Origin: Candidatus Poribacteria bacterium
GTDB taxonomy: Bacteria > Poribacteria > WGA-4E > WGA-3G
Direction: 5' to 3'
Assembly: GCA_028820635.1 (NCBI GenBank)
Contig: JAPPIG010000131.1
Span: forward strand, 1 to 64,000
DNA length: 64,000 nucleotides
Shown: positions 15,481-23,702 of the stretch, piece after piece
Layout of the letters: each line of letters begins with the position of its first letter
Position numbering within the stretch: the first letter of the stretch is position 1
Notes under the pieces: model-generated
Told to the model about the DNA's origin: nothing
The model's input: only the letters and a program-made list of their open reading frames with translations
Database searches by the model: none
Program-made: the position numbers and the translations under genes

Positions 15481-16926
15481 GTGCAAAACAGCCTTCATCA
15501 ACGTTTCCTGTTACAGACAGGATCTGGTTTACTCCCGACACTTTTCGTCATTATGACAATAGTAGTGGTAGGTCTCTCGATTTCCCACGCTGAGGATCGT
15601 GTCGCTGGTCACTGGGAAGGAAAAATCCACACTCCGATTCAACCATTGGTCATAATGGTTGATCTGTCCATCAAAGACAACAATTGGAGCGGTACTATTG
15701 ATATTCCCACCCAAGGTGCTAAAGGTCTACCGTTGTCCAACATCCATATTGTAGAAACCAATAATAAAATCAGCGTCAAATTTGTAATCCGTGGTGTACC
15801 GGGCAATCCTACATTTGATGGACATCTAAACGAAGGTATCATTAGTGGTAAATTCATCCAAGGCGGGGCCACATTTGATTTTCAACTTTCCCGCGAAACT
15901 ATTGTTACTCCTAAAAGACCGCAGGAGCCAAAACCACCTTTCCCTTACAAAATTGAAGAAGTTGCGTTTAAAAACGGCACAGTCAACCTCGCTGGTACTT
16001 TGACGTTACCAAAAAGTGACGGACCATTTCCTGCAGCACTGCTTATCTCTGGGAGCGGTTTGCAGGACCGGGATCAGACACTATTTGGACACAAACCATT
16101 TTGGGTGATTGCTGATCACTTAACGCGCGCTGGCATTGCTGTGCTACGCGTTGACGACCCTGGCATCGGCAAGTCAACACCACACCCAAAACCGCCGACA
16201 ACAGCAGACTTCGCAACCGACGTGGAAGCAGGTGTTGATTTTCTCAAGAAAGATGACCGAATCAATTATGTCGGACTAATTGGTCATAGCGAAGGAGGTG
16301 CGATTGCTGCCATCGTTGCCAGTCGTAGTAACGACATAAACTTTATTGTGCTAATGGCTGCCCCGGGAGTTCTCGGTGCAGAACTGTTGCGCAAACAGAA
16401 CGAACGTATCTTTGATGCTGTGGGAATCGCGGGAGAACATAAGCGGACCTTACTAATGCTACTTGATCAGTTGTTTATAACATTAGCATCAGATTTAGCA
16501 GACGATGATCTACGACAACAGGTCGCTGAAATCGTCCGCAAGCAGTTTGAGACAAACGGTATTCCCACTGATCAACAGGACGAAACGCAAGTGCAAGCAG
16601 CAGTTGAACAAGTACTTAACCCCTGGATGCGATATTTTCTTGCATTCAATCCACAATCTGCCCTTAAAAAAGTGAAGGTGCCTGTGCTTGCACTTAACGG
16701 TGAACTTGATGTACAGGTAGATGTGGAACAAAATCTCACTGCCATCGCGACTGCTCTTGAGCAAGGTGGAAACCCTAATGTAACGATACATCAACTACCG
16801 AAACACAATCATCTGTTTCAACGGGCAACTACAGGTTTGGTCAATGAATATGCTGTGATTGAAGAAACAATTTCGCCAGAAGTTTTGAATTTGATTCGGG
16901 ACTGGGTGTTGTCAGTTACACAATGA
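15481..16926 (+). CDS. Exported alpha/beta hydrolase with N-terminal beta domain
   Basis: This 481-residue hydrolase starts at a GTG, with TAAGGG (15467-15472) about eight bases upstream. A signal peptide spans residues 1-37 (hydrophobic 18-32, ending SHA). Residues 42-140 look like a beta-rich domain of the kind found before this hydrolase type. Residues 165-481 are an alpha/beta hydrolase with the nucleophile elbow GHSEGG (Ser270), a probable acid at Asp410 in LNGELDVQV, and a catalytic histidine in LPKHNHLF (His442 or His444). Homologues are annotated as esterases or dienelactone-hydrolase-like enzymes; the substrate is unknown. It starts 12 bases after the LamG gene, so the pair is probably co-expressed. 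Confidence 0.85.
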   Translation: MQNSLHQRFLLQTGSGLLPTLFVIMTIVVVGLSISHAEDRVAGHWEGKIHTPIQPLVIMVDLSIKDNNWSGTIDIPTQGAKGLPLSNIHIVETNNKISVKFVIRGVPGNPTFDGHLNEGIISGKFIQGGATFDFQLSRETIVTPKRPQEPKPPFPYKIEEVAFKNGTVNLAGTLTLPKSDGPFPAALLISGSGLQDRDQTLFGHKPFWVIADHLTRAGIAVLRVDDPGIGKSTPHPKPPTTADFATDVEAGVDFLKKDDRINYVGLIGHSEGGAIAAIVASRSNDINFIVLMAAPGVLGAELLRKQNERIFDAVGIAGEHKRTLLMLLDQLFITLASDLADDDLRQQVAEIVRKQFETNGIPTDQQDETQVQAAVEQVLNPWMRYFLAFNPQSALKKVKVPVLALNGELDVQVDVEQNLTAIATALEQGGNPNVTIHQLPKHNHLFQRATTGLVNEYAVIEETISPEVLNLIRDWVLSVTQ

Positions 16927-17238
16927 AATTAATTTGGGAGAATAGCATTCTATTCATTAGACGTCTCTAATTCTTGTTCGCTTTCTATTATAAAATTCTA
17001 TTTTTATCATCTTCACTTTTATTTGCGATTTCCATTTCTATTCTGATATACTGTTAATAACAAAATTTAAGCATTATTGCTAATTCCGTAAATCAGATTT
17101 GTCTATCACAGAAAACATATAGTTCCGAAATCCTAAAACCTTGGAAATCTCGGTTCAGACAATAAACACCACGCATTTATAAAATAAATATTTTCAAACT
17201 GACACCTTCCGATTTCCTCAACGAGGTCCTCACCGACG
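16927..17238. other. AT-rich intergenic region without recognised features
   Basis: This 312-base stretch between the hydrolase and the CotH-like gene is AT-rich. I see no open frame with family features, no member of the repeat families found elsewhere in the window, and no convincing promoter or terminator. Confidence 0.5.
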
Positions 17239-18744
17239 ATGAATCGTTACCAGAAAGTCATACTTCTGCTTTTAGGCGGTATCACATTAGCCTTACTCAT
17301 GAGTCGCTCTGCTGACACTGACCGTGAATCCAACCGATTGAAAAAATCTGTAAACCGTCAAGATTTCGTGAGACCTAAAAGTTCTGTGAGACGGCCAAGT
17401 TCCGTGAACCGCCAAGGTTTTGAGAATCGCCCAAGTTCTGTAAACATCCCGTGGCCTCATACATCAAATTTACCCATCGTTATTATTGATACGAATGGTA
17501 GATGGATTCCTGACGAACCCAAGATTCCCGCGCGGATGAAGATTATTTATGATGAATCTGGTGACAGAAACAGTTTCGATAGTCCTCACATTCATTTTGA
17601 TGGAAGAATCGGCATAGAAGTCAGGGGTCAGACTTCACAGATGTTTCCGAAAAAGCAGTACGGTTTTGAGTTTCAAGACGATATGGGTAATGACAAAGAT
17701 GTTTCCATATTTGGGTTGCCAGCAGAATCGGATTGGGTGCTGAATGGTCCTTATTCGGATAAAACGCTCATGCGGAACTACTTGGCTTTTGAATTCAGCA
17801 ATCGGATCAGCAGATATGCAACCAGAACAAAGTTTGTTGAGGTATTCCTCAATACGAATGGTGACAAAACAATCAAATCGCAACATTATGTCGGAGTCTA
17901 TCTACTCATAGAAAAGATAAAACGTGGTAAAGAACGCATTCCAATTCAATCTTTGCAGCCGACCCACAACAAGCCTCCTGAAATCACAGGGGGCTATATA
18001 ATTAAAATTGATAAAATGGACAGAAATGAAGTCTTTTTCTACACTCGGCGCGGCACATATCTTGCGCATGTATATCCGAAAGGACGCGAAATGACTCATG
18101 CACAAAGAGTGTGGATTCAAAATTATATGAGCGAATTTGAAGCCGCCTTAGCCAGTCCAGAATTCAAAGACCCAAAGCGCGGATATGCTAAGTACATTGA
18201 TGTGGATTCTTTTATTGATCATTTTATTATCAATGAACTTTTCAAAAACACGGATGGATTCCGCCTCAGCGCATATATGTACAAAGATAGAGGTGGAAAA
18301 CTAACGGTGGGACCGGTCTGGGATTTCAATTTATCAATGGGAAATACTGTTTTCCATAACGGTTGGGAAACCGATAGTTGGCTTATTTATACAAATCCTG
18401 TCCCTTTCTGGTGGGATCGGCTGTTATCAGACAAAAACTTCAAACAAAAACTTGTCAAGAAATGGAAAACACTTCGAAAAAATGAACTCTCCACATCAGA
18501 AATCCTTGGTGAAATTGATCGAACAGTAGAATACTTATCAGAAGCACAAAAACGGAACTTCCAAAGATGGCGTGTGCTGGGACATTCACTTTTTGGCAAT
18601 CCCGGACCAGGACGCCGCACATATCAAGGCGAAGTGGACGAAATGAAGACTTGGCTGCAAGTCCGACTGAAGTGGATGGATAAACACATTGAATTGTTGC
18701 CTCAAAAACAAAAGTATCAATATACTCCAAGACGTCGCTACTAA
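17239..18744 (+). CDS. CotH-kinase-family protein
   Basis: This 501-residue protein has an N-terminal hydrophobic segment (7-21), either an anchor or a signal peptide. A low-complexity linker at 35-70 repeats SVNRQ and RPSSV units. From about 75 it resembles the CotH family: LPIVIIDTNGRWIPDEPK, then IEVRGQTSQMFPKKQYGFE, LMRNYLAFEFSNR, YVGVYLLIEKIKRG, and the later GPVWDFNLSMGN, corresponding to the metal-binding block. CotH proteins have an atypical protein-kinase fold, and characterised members phosphorylate secreted proteins. In environmental bacteria the substrates are unknown. Extracytoplasmic location is inferred from the hydrophobic N-terminus. It has no close operon partner. Confidence 0.87.
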   Translation: MNRYQKVILLLLGGITLALLMSRSADTDRESNRLKKSVNRQDFVRPKSSVRRPSSVNRQGFENRPSSVNIPWPHTSNLPIVIIDTNGRWIPDEPKIPARMKIIYDESGDRNSFDSPHIHFDGRIGIEVRGQTSQMFPKKQYGFEFQDDMGNDKDVSIFGLPAESDWVLNGPYSDKTLMRNYLAFEFSNRISRYATRTKFVEVFLNTNGDKTIKSQHYVGVYLLIEKIKRGKERIPIQSLQPTHNKPPEITGGYIIKIDKMDRNEVFFYTRRGTYLAHVYPKGREMTHAQRVWIQNYMSEFEAALASPEFKDPKRGYAKYIDVDSFIDHFIINELFKNTDGFRLSAYMYKDRGGKLTVGPVWDFNLSMGNTVFHNGWETDSWLIYTNPVPFWWDRLLSDKNFKQKLVKKWKTLRKNELSTSEILGEIDRTVEYLSEAQKRNFQRWRVLGHSLFGNPGPGRRTYQGEVDEMKTWLQVRLKWMDKHIELLPQKQKYQYTPRRRY

Positions 18745-19371
18745 AATCACTCAATGTGCATCCTGAAACGGCCTCGTTGTTGACCACTTGTCCAAATCCG
18801 TTTAACCGGAAACATTGTAGGTCGGGTGTTATAAGCGAAACCTGACCCACGAAATATGGTAAAATAATGTGAGTACTCCTCACTGCTCCATTTCGTGCAA
18901 TCGGATATAAAATCTGCCCTTTTTTGTGCAGTTTTCTTAAGAACCCAACAGTTTCGTCTCGTTAAACTGGCATGGATTTTGCTTTGGTTGTATATGTATT
19001 ATAACCCAAGTTGTCACCTACAGATTTTAGGCATGCTGACACCATTTTAATAGAGAAAAGTTTATTTTCGGCAATTGCCGAGAATACAATATATTTGCGA
19101 ATAGCTAATCACTTATACGCCGTTGAAAAATTTGAATTCTAACTGTTTGATGGCACATTTCAGAATTATGCAACCGTTTTTCTCTCAATAGGCGTCACTA
19201 TATTATGAGATGACCTACACAATTAAGTTAGAATTCGGAGTGCCTTCAATTTACGCCAATATTGTGTTAGGCAATTGAGACAACCATAACAGTTAAAGAG
19301 ATACTAACTGCTTCATTGAAGAAACTGAGAACCGATAACTGACAACTGATAACTAAATTAAAGGAATAATT
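18745..19371. other. 627-bp intergenic region with a REP-like hairpin and an ACTGACAACTGATAAC repeat
   Basis: No gene is supported here. A hairpin with arms GGTCGGGT (18820-18827) and ACCTGACC (18840-18847) belongs to the CTACCCGACC palindrome family. Two copies of TTAGAATTC or its complement occur near 19134 and 19226. The end of the gap (about 19329-19354) carries GAACCGATAACTGACAACTG, a repeat also found before the BatA-like gene and in the 48240-48360 gap. An AAAGGAA site then precedes the MoxR start codon. Confidence 0.5.
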
Positions 19372-20391
19372 ATGCAAACACCCCAACACATTGATCAAAT
19401 GGATGCCGATGACGTTGCTGCAATTGACGAACTACGCGACGTCTACGACCAACTAAAAATAGCACTTGCCAAGATTATCATTGGTCAGGAGCAAGTCATT
19501 GAAAATTTAGCAATCTGCCTGTTTTCGCAAGGACATGCACTATTGATGGGCGTTCCCGGCTTAGCGAAAACACTTTTAGTGAGACAATTTGCCGAAACTA
19601 TGGCATTAGAGTTCAGTCGAATCCAATTTACACCCGACCTTATGCCGATGGACATCACGGGAACAGACATCCTTCAAGAAATTCCAGGCGGTAGACGCGA
19701 GTTTGAGTTCGTAAAAGGACCACTGTTTGCCAACCTTATCCTCGCCGACGAGATCAACCGTGCGCCTTCAAAAACGCAAGCGGCAATGCTTGAAGCAATG
19801 CAAGAACACAAAATAACGGTAATCGGTAGGACATACCAATTAGCACCACCGTTTTTTGTGTTAGCAACACAAAACCCGATTGAGCAGGAAGGCACATACC
19901 CGTTACCCGAAGCACAATTAGATCGATTTATGTTCAGAATTGAGGTGGACTATCCAACCCGTTCTGAAGAAATCGAAATTGCGCGGACAACAACTGGTAT
20001 GTCACTGCCGACTTTGGAACACGTTTTGACGGGTGAACGTGTTATAGCATTTCAAAATCTTGTTCGACGGGTTCCAGTATCCGAACACATCTACGAATTT
20101 GCTGTTGATTTAGCACGTAGCACACGACCAAAAGGTGATGCGACACCAGATTGGCTCAGACCTCTCGTTGCTTGGGGTGCTGGGCCGCGCGCTGTTCAGT
20201 ACTTAATACTTGGGGCTAAGGCGCGTGCTGCCCTCAGCGGTAGTTATATGGCACGTCTTGAAGATATCATTGCAGTAGCGAATCCAGTACTTTCACACCG
20301 CGTCATTACATCGTTCGCCGCTGAGTCTGAAAACATTACCAGTCAAGACATCGTTGAACGTCTCGTTGAAGAACTGTCCGAACAAGGGTAA
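19372..20391 (+). CDS. MoxR-family AAA+ ATPase
   Basis: This 339-residue cytoplasmic ATPase of the MoxR family is of the kind that acts as a chaperone or remodeller for VWA-domain partners. It has Walker A in GVPGLAKTLL, a MoxR-specific QFTPDLMPMDITGTDI loop, Walker B in LILADEINRAPSKTQAAML, and the sensor region ATQNPIEQEGTYPLPEAQLDRFMF. The C-terminal lid covers about 210-339. Two bases separate its stop from the DUF58 gene, and VWA and BatA-like genes follow. This gene order is widespread, and the ATPase probably acts on its VWA neighbours. It is the first gene of the 19372-29450 cluster. Confidence 0.94.
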   Translation: MQTPQHIDQMDADDVAAIDELRDVYDQLKIALAKIIIGQEQVIENLAICLFSQGHALLMGVPGLAKTLLVRQFAETMALEFSRIQFTPDLMPMDITGTDILQEIPGGRREFEFVKGPLFANLILADEINRAPSKTQAAMLEAMQEHKITVIGRTYQLAPPFFVLATQNPIEQEGTYPLPEAQLDRFMFRIEVDYPTRSEEIEIARTTTGMSLPTLEHVLTGERVIAFQNLVRRVPVSEHIYEFAVDLARSTRPKGDATPDWLRPLVAWGAGPRAVQYLILGAKARAALSGSYMARLEDIIAVANPVLSHRVITSFAAESENITSQDIVERLVEELSEQG

Positions 20392-20393
20392 AC

Positions 20394-21296
20394 ATGGCAC
20401 TACAACTCAGACGAGATTACCTCAATCAGAAAGTCTTGGAACGTCTCTCAACACTACAACTGCATGCGCGGTTGCCGATGATAGGCAGCGTATCTGGCAA
20501 ACACCGCAGCCCGATACGCGGTTCAAGCCTGGAATTCGCAGAGTATCGCAAGTACGTGCCGGGCGACGACACGCGGCGGCTTGATTGGCGTGCTTATGCC
20601 CGCAATGACCGCTACTACATCAAGGAATTCGAGGCAGATACGAACTTGCGAATGTGCTTAATTGTTGATACCAGCGGTTCAATGGGGTTTGCTCACAACG
20701 GCATGAGTAAACTTGATTATGCGCGCCGTATCGGTGGCACTTTAGCCTATATTGCAGCGCTTCAAGGTGATGCTGTTGGACTCTACTGTGCTGGCACAGA
20801 GTTTCACAAAGAGATTCCACCAAAACGGAGCGCAACACACCTTAGCACAGTTCTCGATGAACTCGGTGCAGCAGAACCGTCAGGTGAAACAGGATTAGCT
20901 GACGCACTCCACGAAACTGCTGAACGTGTTCCACAAAGAGCATTGATTATCATCATTTCAGATCTATTTATTGATCCAGAAGTAGCGCGTAACTGTTTTG
21001 AGCATCTACGATTTCGTAAGCACGATGTAGCAGTGTTTCACCTGATGGAACAGAATGAGTTGGATTTTGAATTTGATCGTCCAACGCGATTTGTTGACAT
21101 GGAAGGTGGTGAACCCGTATTAGCAGACCCAATCATAATCGGCGATCAGTACCGCCGCGCATTGGAAACATACCTTGAAAGCATGAACGAAGTTATCCGT
21201 GACACCGAAATTGACTACCATCGCATCTGCATTGATGAAGATTACGGAGACGTATTGGCAAAATTTCTATTAGGACGAACACCCAAAAAAGCATAA
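20394..21296 (+). CDS. DUF58-domain protein with VWA fold
   Basis: This 300-residue protein has the DUF58 core FAEYRKYVPGDDTRRLDWRA followed by ARNDRYYIKEFEAD, and a von Willebrand A-type domain whose metal site reads DTSGSM at about 91-96. No membrane segment is visible. The start lies two bases after the MoxR stop codon, which strongly suggests translational coupling. In related loci a MoxR ATPase and a DUF58 protein work together on envelope stress or maturation processes. The exact role here is unknown. Confidence 0.92.
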   Translation: MALQLRRDYLNQKVLERLSTLQLHARLPMIGSVSGKHRSPIRGSSLEFAEYRKYVPGDDTRRLDWRAYARNDRYYIKEFEADTNLRMCLIVDTSGSMGFAHNGMSKLDYARRIGGTLAYIAALQGDAVGLYCAGTEFHKEIPPKRSATHLSTVLDELGAAEPSGETGLADALHETAERVPQRALIIIISDLFIDPEVARNCFEHLRFRKHDVAVFHLMEQNELDFEFDRPTRFVDMEGGEPVLADPIIIGDQYRRALETYLESMNEVIRDTEIDYHRICIDEDYGDVLAKFLLGRTPKKA

Positions 21297-21510
21297 GTAA
21301 GCTATCGGCTATCGCAGTCGGCAGTCAGCAAGAAAATTATAATGTGTGAGTGCTAAGAAATTCAAAGAGGCGCAATGAATTGCGCGACTACAAACGCCGT
21401 AAATCTAAAAGAAAAACGTTCACTTATTTATATGCGTCACTATTATGCAACCATTAAAGTAAAAAACTGAGAACCGATGGTTGACAGCCGATAGCCGAAA
21501 GCCAATAACT
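21297..21510. repeat. Repeat-filled gap inside the MoxR cluster
   Basis: This 214-base gap starts with TATCGGCTATCGCAGTCGGC (from 21303) and ends with a loosely inverted GACAGCCGATAGCCG (21483-21497). Near its middle is the palindrome GCGCAAT-GA-ATTGCGC (21370-21385), also found at 33295-33310 and 62023-62038. The last 45 bases match the ACTGAGAACCGAT repeat seen before the MoxR gene. The edge similarity suggests a small inserted element between two otherwise tightly spaced genes. Confidence 0.5.
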
Positions 21511-23526
21511 ATGAATTTCCTACAACCTTTAGCATTAATAGCACTTCCTTTGATGTTGCTACCAATCATTATACACTTGATAAATCAGCAGCGGCACCGC
21601 ACAGTCCCCTGGGCAGCGATGATGTTTTTGATGGCTGCAAAACGGATGAGCAAAGGCATGGCACGTCTTCGCCATATCCTAATACTACTAATGCGTACCC
21701 TTGCTATCGCAGCGCTGATTTTCGCTATTAGTCGGCCGCTTTCTGGTGGATGGTTAGGAAGCATTGGATTAGCTAAACCCGATGTCACTATGGTTCTGCT
21801 TGACCGATCCGCGAGTATGGAAACACAAGACCTGCAGGCTGGTGAGTCAAAAAGGTCTACTGCACTGAAAAGACTTGCACAGTTGCTGGAACAAGGTGAT
21901 TACGGGACTCATCTGATCTTGATTGATAGTGCCACTGGACAATTACAAGAAATAGATTCACCGAAGGCATTATTAAGCCTACCCATGACCGAATCAAGTG
22001 CCACGAGTGCCAATATTCCGGGCATGTTTGAATCCGCTTTAACCTATCTCAAAGCAAACAATTCAGGACGTGCAGACGTATGGCTCTGCTCCGATCTTCA
22101 CGAGAATGATTGGGCTGTTACCAGCGGACGTTGGGATGCAATCCGGGAAGAATTTGCACAGTTAGATGGCGTGCATCACTTCTTGCTTGCATATTCAGCA
22201 CCATCTTCAAATAACTTATCGGTGAGGGTGGAAAACGTGCAACGGTGGCAACGAGGGGACGAGGCGGAACTTATCCTTGATGTTATGGTTCGAAATGAAG
22301 GTAGCGATACTGGCACACGAGAAATACCGATTGAGTTTGAAGTCAACAACGTTCGTTCTGTGGTTGAAGTTGAACTTGATGCACGCGGTGCATCTTTACA
22401 AGGACATCGCATTCCTATTGATGGCACGCTTACTTCGGGATGGGGATCAGTCGGGTTGCCCGGTGATGCGAACCCGTTGGACAATCGTTTTTTCTTTGTG
22501 TTTTCAGAACCGCCAGTACGGAGATCGGTTATTGTCAGTGATGATGTGAGAACTGGCGAAGCGTTTCGGCGTGCGCTTGCTATTCCACCAGATGCGCGAC
22601 TTCAACATCAGGCAGACGTGATTCCCACGAACCGCGTTGGGGAAATTGATTGGGAAAATACAGGACTGTTAATCTGGCAAGCCGCTTTGCCAAACGGATT
22701 AGTTGTGGAACAGATTCAGAATTTTGTTAACAGTGGACGTGTGGTTATCTTCTTTCCACCGCGTCAGAATGCTGGTGCGCAAATGTTCGACTCACGCTGG
22801 AACGACTGGCAGACACCTGATGATGAACAAACTGCCCAGATTTCATGGTGGCGTGGCGATGCTGATCTGTTGGCACATGTAGATAGTGGAAATCCTTTGC
22901 CTTTGAATGAACTACGCACCTACCGCTATCGTGCTATTGAAAGCATAGGAACATTACTGGCAAGGTTTAGCAACGATGCACCACTCCTAACTCGTGTGAA
23001 TACCGACCATGGTGCCGTATATTTCTGTAGCACACTACCGACAGCGCAGTTTTCTTCTCTTGAACGTGACGGGATAGTGTTTTATGTGATGTTGCAGCGT
23101 GCGTTAGCGGAAGGGGGGCGCGCTTTGACTGATGCATCTCAACGAGACGCTGGACTCGATGCCCTTGCAGATCGTGAACAGTGGGAGGCGATAGCACATG
23201 AAGGGGACGCAGTATCGCTTTCGCAACGCGGATTACATGCTGGTGTCTACCGAGATGAGGCGTATTGGATAGCCGTGAACCGCAGCCAAGCCGAAGATTC
23301 CGCTAAAGCAGCGCCAGCTGAAACTGTAGATGCGTTATTTAACGGTTTATCTTATCGGCGAATAGATGTAGAAGTGGGAGACACATCCTCTTTAGCCAAC
23401 GAACTCTGGCGCACTTTTCTTATTGCGATGGCGATAGCACTCATTGTGGAAGCAGTGCTAAGTTTGCCAAGCAAGAAAGCAGAAAGTAACCCTGCAGTAG
23501 ATTTTGCAACAGCAGAGGGAGACTAA
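21511..23526 (+). CDS. BatA-like membrane protein with VWA domain
   Basis: This 671-residue protein starts with the BatA N-terminal domain: two membrane segments (about 6-24 and 56-75) flanking a basic loop with HLINQQRHRTVPWAAMMFL. A VWA domain follows, with the metal-site motif DRSASM near 99-104. The middle is beta-rich and a final membrane segment lies near 632-652 (TFLIAMAIALIVEAVL). The periplasmic face would hold the VWA domain. TTG 21481 opens the frame earlier inside the repeat, but ATG 21511 begins the homology and is preferred even though the ribosome site is weak. It is the third gene of the MoxR cluster and a likely partner of the ATPase. Confidence 0.87.
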   Translation: MNFLQPLALIALPLMLLPIIIHLINQQRHRTVPWAAMMFLMAAKRMSKGMARLRHILILLMRTLAIAALIFAISRPLSGGWLGSIGLAKPDVTMVLLDRSASMETQDLQAGESKRSTALKRLAQLLEQGDYGTHLILIDSATGQLQEIDSPKALLSLPMTESSATSANIPGMFESALTYLKANNSGRADVWLCSDLHENDWAVTSGRWDAIREEFAQLDGVHHFLLAYSAPSSNNLSVRVENVQRWQRGDEAELILDVMVRNEGSDTGTREIPIEFEVNNVRSVVEVELDARGASLQGHRIPIDGTLTSGWGSVGLPGDANPLDNRFFFVFSEPPVRRSVIVSDDVRTGEAFRRALAIPPDARLQHQADVIPTNRVGEIDWENTGLLIWQAALPNGLVVEQIQNFVNSGRVVIFFPPRQNAGAQMFDSRWNDWQTPDDEQTAQISWWRGDADLLAHVDSGNPLPLNELRTYRYRAIESIGTLLARFSNDAPLLTRVNTDHGAVYFCSTLPTAQFSSLERDGIVFYVMLQRALAEGGRALTDASQRDAGLDALADREQWEAIAHEGDAVSLSQRGLHAGVYRDEAYWIAVNRSQAEDSAKAAPAETVDALFNGLSYRRIDVEVGDTSSLANELWRTFLIAMAIALIVEAVLSLPSKKAESNPAVDFATAEGD

Positions 23527-23548
23527 GGTAAGATTTTGAATATGTCTT

Positions 23549-23578
23549 GTAGGAGCGACTTCCAGGTCGCGCCCCTAA
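23549..23578. repeat. Single REP-like palindrome (GTAGGAGCGAC type)
   Basis: The stem is GCGAC (23555-23559) and GTCGC (23566-23570), preceded by GTAGGA. It belongs to the same family as 33319-33343 and 41262-41305 and lies in the 176-base gap between the BatA-like and VWA genes. Confidence 0.55.
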
Positions 23579-23702
23579 TATACCGCAATACTAAATCAGT
23601 GTTTACATAATGGAACTATAAAATGAATATTGATACGATTTTTATCGTAAAAAATGAACATTTTAACCAAAAAAGAGTTTTAGCAACTTAGAGACGTAAG
23701 AA

